DNA of 64,000 nucleotides from Candidatus Saccharimonadota bacterium (GTDB lineage Bacteria > Patescibacteriota > Saccharimonadia > Saccharimonadales > Saccharimonadaceae): assembly GCA_017405265.1 (NCBI GenBank), contig JAFRAS010000008.1, positions 140,544 to 204,543 on the forward strand. Direction: 5' to 3'. This document shows positions 25,134 through 32,604 of the stretch, in pieces (positions within the stretch are counted from its first letter, which is position 1; each line of letters begins with the position of its first letter). The notes below the pieces were generated by a model that searched no databases, was not told where the DNA came from, and saw only the letters and a list, made by a program, of their open reading frames with translations. The position numbers and the translations under genes were made by a program.

Positions 25134-27476
25134 CTATTCCTTCCCCAGGGCAGATTTTTCGGAGCGCTTCGCGGCTTCGCGGGCGGATTTTTCGGCGACG
25201 GTGTAAACGCCGTTCACGTTATGTTTTACGCGGTCGTGCTCTTCGGCCTGTTTCGCGTCGTTCCAACGGGAGAGAGTGCCGACGAGGTAGCCCGTGATGC
25301 GACGGAGACGTTCGAAGGGCACATCGTCTTCTTTGCGGCCGCAGGAGGGACAGACGTTACCCTTAATGATGCCGGAGAAACCGCAGACTGGGTCGCGATC
25401 GACGGGATGGTTCACGGAGCCGTAGCCGATGCCGCAATCGTGCATCTTGCGGATGACGGTTTCGAAGGCTTCGATGTTGTCGGAGGGGTCGCCGTCGAGC
25501 TCGATGTAGGTGATGTGCCCGGCGTTACAGAGAGCGTGGTAGGGGGCTTCGATTTCGATTTTATCGAAGGCGGAAATTGGGTAATAAACGGGGACGTGGA
25601 AGGAGTTGGTGTAGTAGTCGCGGTCGGTGACACCTTTCAATTCACCGTATTCCTTTTTATCCATCTTCGTGAAGCGACCGGCGAGACCTTCGGCCGGGGT
25701 AGCGAGGAGCGAGAAGTTGAGCTTGTATTTTTTGCTATATTCGTCGCAGCGCTCGCGCATGTGGGAGATAATATCGAGACCGAGCTCTTGGGACTCCTTC
25801 GACTCGCCGTGGTGTTTTCCGACCATGGCGACGAGAGTTTCAGCGAGACCGATGAAACCGATGCTCAGAGTCCCGTGTTTAATCACGTCTCGGAGTGTGT
25901 CGCCGGGTTTCAACTTTTCGGAGCCGAACCAGTTGCCTTCGCCCATTAGGAAGGGGAAATTGCGGACGTGCTGGGCGGCTTGGAATTCGTAGCGGTCGAG
26001 AAGTTCGTCTTTCACGAGGTCCATAATGTCGTCTAGGTCTTTATAAAAACTGGTCCAGTCGGCCTCTTTGCGCTCGCCGAGAGCGATGCCGTTTTTAATC
26101 CCGAGACGGACGAGGTTAATCGTGGTGAAGGAGAGATTACCGCGGCCGGTGACGATACCGTCGGATTCGGGGAAGACGGAGCCGAAGACGCGGGTGCGGC
26201 AGCCCATGGTGGCGATTTCGGTTCGATAGTCGCCTTTTTTGTAATATTGGAGGTTGAAAGGCGCGTCGATGAAGGTGAAGTTCGGGAAGAGGCGCTTCGC
26301 GGAGACTTCCATGCTGCGCTTGAAGAGGTCGTAGTTCGGGTCTTCGGGGTTGTAGTTTACGCCTTCTTTCACTTTGAAAATGGAAATCGGGAAAATCGGA
26401 GTTTCGCCGTGGCCGAGGCCGGCCATGGTGGCCTCGAGGAGAGACTTACTCACGAGACGACCGGATTCGGAGGTGTCGGTGCCGAAGTTGATAGAAGTAA
26501 AGGGGACTTGGGCGCCGGCGCGGGAGTGCATGGTGTTCAGGTTGTGGACGAAGCCTTCCATGGCTTGGTAGGTGGCTTTTTCGACGTCCTTTTTCGACGC
26601 TTCGATGACGGGGGTCGGGACTTTGAGTTTTTTCAACTTTTCGTCGTCGCCGTATTTAATGTCGTCTTTAATCTCGATTTTGAGGTTTTTGCCGTCGAAT
26701 TCATTGTATTTTTCGAGGTTGTTTTTCAGGGCTTTTCTGAAAGATTTATCAACGCCGGGCGCCATGGCGTAGTCGAAGTTCGGGATGGACTGGCCGCCGT
26801 GCTGTTCGTTTTGGTTGGCTTGGAGAATGATGGCGGCGAGGGCGGCGTAAGAGCCGATGGAGTTCGGAGTGCGAAGATGCCCGTGGCCGGTGTTAAAGCC
26901 GCCGTCTTTAAAAAGGACGTTCGGGTCGGTTTGGCAACAGGTGAGGGTGCCGGTGGCGTAAAAATCGAGGTCGTGGATGTGAATGTCGCCGTTGTCGTGA
27001 GCGTAAGCAATATCGGGGCGAAGAAGGGTGGTTTTTGCGAAAACTTTGGAGCCTTCGGCGCCGAATTGGAGCATCTTGCCCATGGCGGAGTTGCCGTCGA
27101 CGTTGGCGTTGCCACGTTTCACGTCGGAATCTTCGGAGGCGTCGGCGATAGCGATGGTTTTATAGATTTTCATGAGGTCGGAGCGGGCGGTGCGGCGGTT
27201 CGAGCGTTCGCGGCGGTAGGTAATGTAGGCTTTCGCGGTCTTTTTGAAAGATGACTGCATTAAGACCTGTTCCACGATGTCTTGGAGTTGTTCGACGGAA
27301 GGGGTGCGCTTCGTGATGGTTTCTTCGGCGACTTTCACGACTTTGTCGGAGAGTTGTTTAGCACGGTCGTGCTTGAACTCGCCGGTCGCGAGGCCAGCTT
27401 TCAGAATCGCTTCCGTAATCTTGTCTTGGTTGAAGTTGACGATTTTTCCGTCACGCTTCTGAATTTTTTTGAACAT
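25134..27476 (-). CDS. nrdD: Anaerobic ribonucleoside-triphosphate reductase
   Basis: 780 residues, class III reductase making dNTPs without oxygen. An N-terminal ATP-cone covers about residues 1-95 (KKIQKRDGKIVNFNQDKITEAI...). The catalytic barrel contains ATMGCRTRVF, and near the end are the zinc ligands CGFSGI...CPSCG and the glycyl-radical loop RRITGYLVGTLSRWNDAK. It heads an operon with nrdG, iscS and iscU. Two NrdR-type boxes flank its -10 region (27526-27573). No oxygen-dependent reductase is visible in the window. Confidence 0.96.
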   Translation of the reverse strand: MFKKIQKRDGKIVNFNQDKITEAILKAGLATGEFKHDRAKQLSDKVVKVAEETITKRTPSVEQLQDIVEQVLMQSSFKKTAKAYITYRRERSNRRTARSDLMKIYKTIAIADASEDSDVKRGNANVDGNSAMGKMLQFGAEGSKVFAKTTLLRPDIAYAHDNGDIHIHDLDFYATGTLTCCQTDPNVLFKDGGFNTGHGHLRTPNSIGSYAALAAIILQANQNEQHGGQSIPNFDYAMAPGVDKSFRKALKNNLEKYNEFDGKNLKIEIKDDIKYGDDEKLKKLKVPTPVIEASKKDVEKATYQAMEGFVHNLNTMHSRAGAQVPFTSINFGTDTSESGRLVSKSLLEATMAGLGHGETPIFPISIFKVKEGVNYNPEDPNYDLFKRSMEVSAKRLFPNFTFIDAPFNLQYYKKGDYRTEIATMGCRTRVFGSVFPESDGIVTGRGNLSFTTINLVRLGIKNGIALGERKEADWTSFYKDLDDIMDLVKDELLDRYEFQAAQHVRNFPFLMGEGNWFGSEKLKPGDTLRDVIKHGTLSIGFIGLAETLVAMVGKHHGESKESQELGLDIISHMRERCDEYSKKYKLNFSLLATPAEGLAGRFTKMDKKEYGELKGVTDRDYYTNSFHVPVYYPISAFDKIEIEAPYHALCNAGHITYIELDGDPSDNIEAFETVIRKMHDCGIGYGSVNHPVDRDPVCGFSGIIKGNVCPSCGRKEDDVPFERLRRITGYLVGTLSRWNDAKQAEEHDRVKHNVNGVYTVAEKSAREAAKRSEKSALGKE

Positions 27477-27525
27477 GATAAAACCTCCTTTTCATTGGTT
27501 TTTGCTTAGTTTTTTGTGCTTCCCT

Positions 27526-27579
27526 GGACTATATTTAGGGTTTGAATGTATTATAAGCCACTATATATGGGGGTGTCAA
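27526..27579 (-). promoter_or_regulatory. nrdD promoter with two tandem NrdR-like boxes
   Basis: Two 16-bp boxes with the NrdR pattern, GGACTATATTTAGGGT (27526-27541) and CCACTATATATGGGGG (27558-27573), start 32 bp apart, the spacing typical for NrdR. The minus-strand promoter TTGACA (complement of 27574-27579), an 18-bp spacer and TATAAT (complement of 27550-27555) is interleaved with the boxes, so binding would block polymerase. nrdR itself is not in this window. Confidence 0.75.
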
Positions 27580-27649
27580 GCATTTTTTAAGAAATGTGTA
27601 AAAAATACAACGGAACGGGGGAATTCGGGGCGATTTTAGCATGAGAGTA

Positions 27650-27678
27650 TTGACAAAACAGAGGCAGTGTGGTATAAT
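27650..27678 (+). promoter_or_regulatory. Sigma-70 promoter of the hypothetical gene pair
   Basis: TTGACA (27650-27655), 17-bp spacer, TGTGGTATAAT with the hexamer at 27673-27678. It is the closest match to consensus in the window. The leader has a GGGAG site before ATG 27701. Confidence 0.8.
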
Positions 27679-27700
27679 TATAGAGATATGGGAGTTTTTT

Positions 27701-27964
27701 ATGTCTCTATCTAGAGGATCGACTATATTCCAAACCAACCCCTACTACCACTTTCGGGACAACCCGAAGGTGAAGAAGAACCCTTATTTTAAGGGGAATT
27801 CGGCAATGTTTCGGGGGCGGATGGCGACGGAGCAGAGACCGACAGTGAAGGTGAAGTTGCCGGAATATGCGGCGTACCCCACGACTCCCGAGACTTTGGC
27901 GGTTTATGCCGAGCTCAATGAAATTGCGGAGGAGATCGAAAGATGTCGCTCACGACTAAGATAA
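27701..27964 (+). CDS. Hypothetical protein, 87 residues
   Basis: Not recognised. The ATG at 27701 is preferred over an in-frame upstream start because the promoter -10 lies at 27673-27678 and GGGAG precedes 27701. The first half is rich in Asn, Tyr, Phe and Lys (FQTNPYYHFRDNPKVKKNPYFKGN), followed by a short helix with acidic residues at the end. There is no signal peptide or membrane segment. It overlaps the next gene by 22 nt, so the two are likely translated together. Confidence 0.65.
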   Translation: MSLSRGSTIFQTNPYYHFRDNPKVKKNPYFKGNSAMFRGRMATEQRPTVKVKLPEYAAYPTTPETLAVYAELNEIAEEIERCRSRLR

Positions 27965-28320
27965 TAAAGTGGTTCGACCCGTTTTTTGACGAGGACGAGC
28001 TTCGAGCCCCCAAAAACCGCGAAGAGATGATTAATGCGGAGGCGGAGCTCGCGGCGACGATTTTTGGCGCGGTGCCGGAGGGGCACAAGCGGCAATTCTT
28101 TTTATACAAGAAAAATTTGTGGATTTGGCACGAGGAGTGGATGGAAAACGGGGGCTGGAAGCGGATGACCGTGAGGTATGAAGTGAAGGAAAACGGGGTG
28201 TTTAAGAAGTTCGAGGGGACGGAGGACGGGTATATTAAACTCGGCGGGGCAGAACTCGAGAACTTCAGGAAAGCCACAAAAACTTATCTTTCGGTGGTGA
28301 AAAATCGGATTTATAATTAG
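27943..28320 (+). CDS. Hypothetical protein, 125 residues
   Basis: Not recognised. It has an N-terminal amphipathic part (TTKIIKWFDPFFDEDELRAP), a middle segment QFFLYKKNLWIWHEEWMENGGWKRMTVRYEVKENGVFKKF that looks like a beta-sheet with many Trp residues, and a C-terminal helix. The layout resembles small soluble proteins conserved among CPR genomes, but no function is claimed. It is the second gene of a two-gene unit and ends 4 nt inside the convergent permease gene. Confidence 0.65.
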   Translation: MSLTTKIIKWFDPFFDEDELRAPKNREEMINAEAELAATIFGAVPEGHKRQFFLYKKNLWIWHEEWMENGGWKRMTVRYEVKENGVFKKFEGTEDGYIKLGGAELENFRKATKTYLSVVKNRIYN

Positions 28321-29432
28321 GACGCGCTCTGGGACTTCTCGCGGAGGGAGCGGAGGGTCGGGTATTCGTCGATTAAGATGCGGATGCAACCGGCGATGGG
28401 GGTAGCGATGATGGCGCCGAGGAGGCCGAGCATATAGGTGCCAATGGTAATCGAGATGAGGATGACGAGAGGGGAGAGGCGAAGCGATTCGCCTTGGATT
28501 TTCGGGGCGATGAAGTTGACTTCCACCTGGGAATAGACGAGGTAGATGACGGCGTAGATGACAGCGGCGCCGGGGGAAGAGAAGAAGAGGAGGACGGTGA
28601 TCAGGATGCAACCCAAAACTTGGCCATACATCGGGATGAGGAAGAAGACGAAGGCGATGAGTCCCATCGGGAGGGCGAGGGAGGCGGAGCCGGTGAAGGC
28701 GAGAGAGAGGATGGCGACCAGGACGGTCACGACGACGCCGTCTAAAAGCGCCACGGTGAGCTGATTCGAAACGTAAGTTGCGATGACGTTCGCGAGGCGG
28801 GAAGTGATGCGCTTCGCCTCGGGGACCCAGGGGAGAGATTTGTTGTCTTTTTTGCGGAAGAGACGCCAGATTTTGTCCATTAGGGCGGGGCCCTGGAGGA
28901 GGAACATGAGGGTCAAAATCAGGGTCATGGCGACGGCGCCCAGAAAGCTCGCGATGGTGCCGAGAGAGCTCGTCACAGTGCCGACGATGGAGTTAAAGTC
29001 GAGGGAGGAGGCGAGGGATTTCATAGTTTCGGAGACTTGGTCGGCGAGATTGACGATGCCGAAGACGTTCCCGAAATCGTTGATGTTTTTAATCAGAGAT
29101 TCGGAGCTTTCGAAGTTCGAGGTGAGCTGGCCGATGAATTTGCTGGTTTCGGAGACGACGGTCGGAGCGATCACGGAGACGACTAAAACAAGCACGGCAA
29201 GCACGAGCGCGAAGGCGAGGCCGGCAGAGAGGCCGGGGCGAGGCTTTTTCCAGAGTTTTTCGAAACGGTCGGCGAGGGGGCGGATGGCGATGGCGAGGAA
29301 AATCGCAAGGGCGATGATGATAAGGGCGGTGCCGGCCTGCCAGATGAAGGCGGCGGCCAGGGCGAAGCCCAAAATGACTACCCAAAAGCGAATGAAAGTT
29401 TTGGTTTCGATTTCAATTATATGACGTGTCAT
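28317..29432 (-). CDS. AI-2E family transporter (PerM/YdiK-like)
   Basis: 371 residues with about eight membrane helices in the AI-2 exporter/permease arrangement: an N-terminal helix pair, a central soluble region around ESLIKNINDFG, and the C-terminal cluster with GLIAFVFFLIPMYGQVLG and GESLRLSPLVILISITIGTYMLGLLGAIIATPIAG. Members export small molecules or act as Na+/H+ antiporters, and substrate specificity cannot be read from the sequence. It is the last gene of the rpmF-nusB-nudix-rnc-tgt series. Confidence 0.85.
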   Translation of the reverse strand: MTRHIIEIETKTFIRFWVVILGFALAAAFIWQAGTALIIIALAIFLAIAIRPLADRFEKLWKKPRPGLSAGLAFALVLAVLVLVVSVIAPTVVSETSKFIGQLTSNFESSESLIKNINDFGNVFGIVNLADQVSETMKSLASSLDFNSIVGTVTSSLGTIASFLGAVAMTLILTLMFLLQGPALMDKIWRLFRKKDNKSLPWVPEAKRITSRLANVIATYVSNQLTVALLDGVVVTVLVAILSLAFTGSASLALPMGLIAFVFFLIPMYGQVLGCILITVLLFFSSPGAAVIYAVIYLVYSQVEVNFIAPKIQGESLRLSPLVILISITIGTYMLGLLGAIIATPIAGCIRILIDEYPTLRSLREKSQSAS

Positions 29433-29441
29433 ATTATTATA

Positions 29442-30617
29442 TTAACACGGATTTTGATAGTTGTTTAAGAAATTATGTTTAAATTCAAGAAAAGTGCCAT
29501 TTTCAATAGAGGTGCGGATATCTTCGGTGAGGCGCAAGAGAAAGCGGAGGTTGTGGACGGAGGCGAGGCGATAATACTGTTGCTTTTTCTCGAGGTCGCC
29601 AGAGCGCCAGAGGGCGCGAAGATTACCGCGAGTGAAGCCGGCGGCGCAAGTCGGGCAGTCGCAACCGGGGTCGAGAGGCTCAGTGGAGTCCGCGAATTTT
29701 CGGAGGTTGATGTTCCCTGATTTTGTATAGATTTTGCCGTGACGAGCTTCGCGGGTTGGGGCGACGCAGTCGAAGGTGTCGGCGCCGTTTTCGACACCAA
29801 TGAAGATGTCGTCTGGGTGAGAGAGGCCCAAAAGGTGGCGCGGTTTTTCTTCGGGGAGTTCTTCGTTGCACCAGCGGAGGATGGCGCCGAGATCTTCTTT
29901 TAAGAAAGCGCCGCCGAGACCGAAACCGTCGAAATCGTATTGTCTTAGAAAGCGCGCAGTAGAGCGGCGGAGGTCTTCCCAGTGGCCGCCCTGGAGGACG
30001 GCGTAGAGATGTTGTTCGTAGCCTAAGTCCATTTTATGTTTTTTATGCTCCTCAAGCGAGCGGAGAGCCCAGCGCTCGGTGCGCGCGAGAGAGGTTTTCG
30101 TGTATTCGTAATCATCAGCCAGAGAGGTGAGCTCGTCGAAAGCCATGTGGATATCGGAGCCGATTTTGCATTGGATTTGCATCGATTCCTCGGGGCCGAT
30201 GAAAGAGGGAGTACCGTCAAAGGGGTCGGTGAAATAGACGCCGTCCTCGGCAACGCGGGCGAGGCGGTCTTTTTTCGCGGTGTTTTCGAGGGGCTTTTCA
30301 CGAGTCATCGAAACGACTTTACCGAGGCCGGAGCCCAGAGACATAACCTGGAAACCGCCAGAATCGGTGAAAGTGGGCCCGCGCCAGCCATTATGTTCGG
30401 CGAGACCGCGCGCGTAAGACTCACGACGAAGGTGATAAGCGTTCGAGAGCATGGCTTCGGCGCCGATTTTTCTTAGGTCGTCCATTTCGACGAATTTGAC
30501 AAAGCCAAAAGTCCCGACGGGAAGAAAAGTCGGGGTTTTGATGTCGCCGTGGGAGGTGTGGATGATGCCGGTGCGGGCGAGGGTGCCGGGGAGGCGGGAA
30601 GTGAGTTCAAAAAACAT
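29442..30617 (-). CDS. tgt: tRNA-guanine transglycosylase, altered substrate loop
   Basis: 391 residues. It exchanges guanine 34 of GUN-anticodon tRNAs for a queuosine precursor. Catalytic parts are intact: FTDSGGFQ (Asp85), FDCVAPTREARHG (nucleophile Asp283) and the zinc site CDCPTC...H (Cys319, Cys321, Cys324, His355). The base-recognition loop, GGLAVGE in bacterial enzymes and GGLSGGE in eukaryotes, reads GGAFLKE (235-241), so the preferred base may differ. With the YhhQ transporter at 2124-2753 it suggests salvage of preQ1, preQ0 or queuine. Its start shares a base with the rnc end. Confidence 0.93.
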   Translation of the reverse strand: MFFELTSRLPGTLARTGIIHTSHGDIKTPTFLPVGTFGFVKFVEMDDLRKIGAEAMLSNAYHLRRESYARGLAEHNGWRGPTFTDSGGFQVMSLGSGLGKVVSMTREKPLENTAKKDRLARVAEDGVYFTDPFDGTPSFIGPEESMQIQCKIGSDIHMAFDELTSLADDYEYTKTSLARTERWALRSLEEHKKHKMDLGYEQHLYAVLQGGHWEDLRRSTARFLRQYDFDGFGLGGAFLKEDLGAILRWCNEELPEEKPRHLLGLSHPDDIFIGVENGADTFDCVAPTREARHGKIYTKSGNINLRKFADSTEPLDPGCDCPTCAAGFTRGNLRALWRSGDLEKKQQYYRLASVHNLRFLLRLTEDIRTSIENGTFLEFKHNFLNNYQNPC

Positions 30618-31348
30618 TATTTATCTTTGTCAGCGGGGGTTAGGGGGATTTTTTCGGGGTGGTGGTTGATGAAATTCACGGCGGCGCGGGCGGCGGTGGT
30701 TTGGGCGAGCTGTTTCGAGTGGCCAGTGCCGCGACCGACGATGACTTTGCCGAGGTAGGCGCCGACTTCGAAAGTCTTGTCGTGATCGGGGCCGAATTCT
30801 TTTAAGGTGTGATACTCGGGGGTGATGGCGTAGCGGTGCTGAGCGAGTTCTTGGAGAGTGGATTTCGGGTCGCGCCAGGAATCGTCTTCGAGGACAGTCG
30901 ACATTTTTACCAAAATATGTTTTTCTATGAATTTTTTGGCGGTTTCGTAGCCCTGGTCGAGGTAGATAGCGCCAATGACGGCTTCGAAACAGTCGGCAAT
31001 GATGACGTCGTGAGCGCGCTGGACACCGTTTTTCTCGCCTTTCGAGAGACGAACGAGAGGTTCGTAGCCGAGTTCGTGCCCGGCGTCGCCGATGGACTCG
31101 GTGCGCACGAGCGCCGAGCGCCAAGAGGTCATAATGCCTTCGGGCTTGTCGAATTTGTGATACAAAAAGTCGGAAGTGACGAGCTCTAAAACAGCGTCAC
31201 CCAAAAATTCGAGACGCTCGTTGTGCTCGAATTGTTTATGTTCGTTCACGTAAGAGCGGTGGGTAAGGGCGGTCACGAGGAGATTGATGTCGTGAAAGGT
31301 AAGCCCAAGTTTTTCGCGTGCAAAAGTTTCGTAAGGAGTAGTGTCCAT
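30617..31348 (-). CDS. rnc: Ribonuclease III
   Basis: 243 residues: an endonuclease domain with NERLEFLGDAVLELVTSDFL (metal-binding acidic residues) and DCFEAVIGAIYLDQGYE, then a C-terminal double-stranded RNA binding domain (DPKSTLQELAQHRY to AARAAVNFI). It processes rRNA precursors and long duplex RNA, which matters for the long hairpins near 63678-63988 if they are transcribed. It overlaps both neighbours by one base. Confidence 0.96.
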   Translation of the reverse strand: MDTTPYETFAREKLGLTFHDINLLVTALTHRSYVNEHKQFEHNERLEFLGDAVLELVTSDFLYHKFDKPEGIMTSWRSALVRTESIGDAGHELGYEPLVRLSKGEKNGVQRAHDVIIADCFEAVIGAIYLDQGYETAKKFIEKHILVKMSTVLEDDSWRDPKSTLQELAQHRYAITPEYHTLKEFGPDHDKTFEVGAYLGKVIVGRGTGHSKQLAQTTAARAAVNFINHHPEKIPLTPADKDK

Positions 31349-31896
31349 TATTTCAAGTTCCCTGAGCGAATGCGATTTTTCGCTACGAGCATTAGTTTTT
31401 CGATGTCGGCGTATTCGATGGCGTCGAGGGCGTCGGCGAATTTAAACCATTTTATTCCGTTCATCCAGTCCTCTTTCACCGGGGTTTCGGCGTCGTCTAA
31501 GGCGTGCACGAGGTAGATTTGGGTGGTCATTAGGACGAGTTTATCTTCGCGGCGGTATTTGAAGTTGATTTTGCCGAGCCAGGAGAGGGCGGCGACGTGG
31601 GTCAGGCCGGTTTCTTCGCCGATTTCGCGGATGGCGCATTGTTTTGCGGTTTCGCCGGGTTCGATGTGGCCCTTCGGGATGGTCCAGCGGTTTTTGGAAT
31701 CTTCGATTAAGAGAATTTCGATGTCTTTTTTGTCTTCGGACATACGAAAAACGATGCCGCCGGCGGTCGGTTCGCGCAAAATTTGGTTAATTAAGGGACC
31801 GCGCCGCAAGATGCGAGAAAATGCGGATTCTTTATAGGTCTCAGTTGGTAGAGCTTCCGGAACTTTCAGTTTGCCCCGTTTGTTCGGAGTTTTCAT
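31348..31896 (-). CDS. NUDIX hydrolase
   Basis: 182 residues from ATG 31896, which lies inside the 3' end of nusB and has an AAGGA site. The nudix box is complete: GHIEPGETAKQCAIREIGEETGLT. A Lys/Arg-rich N-terminal extension of about 50 residues precedes the domain. The WTIPKGHIEPGET form is common in diadenosine polyphosphate and nucleoside diphosphate-linked hydrolases. The 56-nt overlap with nusB points to coupled translation. Confidence 0.85.
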   Translation of the reverse strand: MKTPNKRGKLKVPEALPTETYKESAFSRILRRGPLINQILREPTAGGIVFRMSEDKKDIEILLIEDSKNRWTIPKGHIEPGETAKQCAIREIGEETGLTHVAALSWLGKINFKYRREDKLVLMTTQIYLVHALDDAETPVKEDWMNGIKWFKFADALDAIEYADIEKLMLVAKNRIRSGNLK

Positions 31897-32341
31897 CTTT
31901 GGATTCCTTATTAGGGTAGAGATTGCGATAAGCCGCACCGAGCACGCCGTTGATGAATTTCGAGGAATTCTCGGAACCGAAGGCCTTCGCGAGTTCGACG
32001 GCTTCGTTGATGGCGACGCGAGGCGGAACTTCGTCTTTTTTCACGGTTAGCTCATAGAGTCCGATGCGCAAAATATTGCGATCGACGCCAGCAATCGTTT
32101 CGAGCGGCCACTCGGGCGCCATCGGGCGCAGAGCGTCGTCTAAGTCTTTCAGATGGTCGATAACGCCGTGGACAAGAGAATAGACGAACTCGGTGTCGCC
32201 GAGGATTTCGGAATAGATTTCGACGTCTTTACTCGTAATTAAGTCAATATCGACCGACGGGTCGCGAGCGAGAGTGCGAAACTCGTATTCATAAAGTGCT
32301 TGGAGGGCGATAATGCGCCCCAAATGACGGTTTGACGCCAT
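31841..32341 (-). CDS. nusB: Transcription antitermination factor NusB
   Basis: 166 residues of the all-helical NusB fold: NRHLGRIIALQALYEYEF at the start, DRNILRIGLYELTVKKDEVPPRVAINEAVELAKAFGSENSSKFINGVLGAAYRNL at the core. NusB binds boxA RNA with ribosomal protein S10 during rRNA transcription. The C-terminal tail is Ser/Thr/Glu-rich and disordered. The gene follows rpmF by 3 nt. Confidence 0.94.
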   Translation of the reverse strand: MASNRHLGRIIALQALYEYEFRTLARDPSVDIDLITSKDVEIYSEILGDTEFVYSLVHGVIDHLKDLDDALRPMAPEWPLETIAGVDRNILRIGLYELTVKKDEVPPRVAINEAVELAKAFGSENSSKFINGVLGAAYRNLYPNKESKDENSEQTGQTESSGSSTN

Positions 32342-32344
32342 AGG

Positions 32345-32551
32345 CTATTTCTTCTCGCACTTACAGGTTTTCGAGCCACATTTTTTGCATTTGCAGGATT
32401 TGGTTTTTACCTTCAGATTCGGGGTTTTCTTCGCGGTTTCGAAGGCTTTTACCGGGGAATGCTTATTCACGCTTTTCGCGAGATTCAAGCGAAGATGAGA
32501 ACGGCGAAGGCCGGTCTTTCTCGGGCTACTTTGTTTTTTAGGTTCAGGCAT
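32345..32551 (-). CDS. rpmF: Ribosomal protein bL32-like with cysteine-rich tail
   Basis: 68 residues. The N-terminus MPEPKKQSSPRKTGLRRSHLRL has the Pro-Lys start, the SxRTGxRRxH core and basic character of bL32. The tail CKCKKCGSKTCKC replaces the regular CxxC...CxxC zinc ribbon by closely packed cysteines, which could still bind a metal. Placement upstream of nusB and rnc is in line with rpmF near rnc in many bacteria. It has an AAAGGAG site and a promoter about 40 nt upstream. A small metal-binding protein is the alternative. Confidence 0.75.
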   Translation of the reverse strand: MPEPKKQSSPRKTGLRRSHLRLNLAKSVNKHSPVKAFETAKKTPNLKVKTKSCKCKKCGSKTCKCEKK

Positions 32552-32604
32552 AATGCTCCTTTATAATGTATAATCTTGTAGAGATTTTATCACAAAAGTA
32601 AAAA

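Noticed and set aside
25044..27254. Long open frames on the strand opposite nrdD (25044-25949, 26247-27254)
   Set aside because: They are codon-bias shadows of nrdD with low-complexity Val/Gly/Phe products and no start signals.
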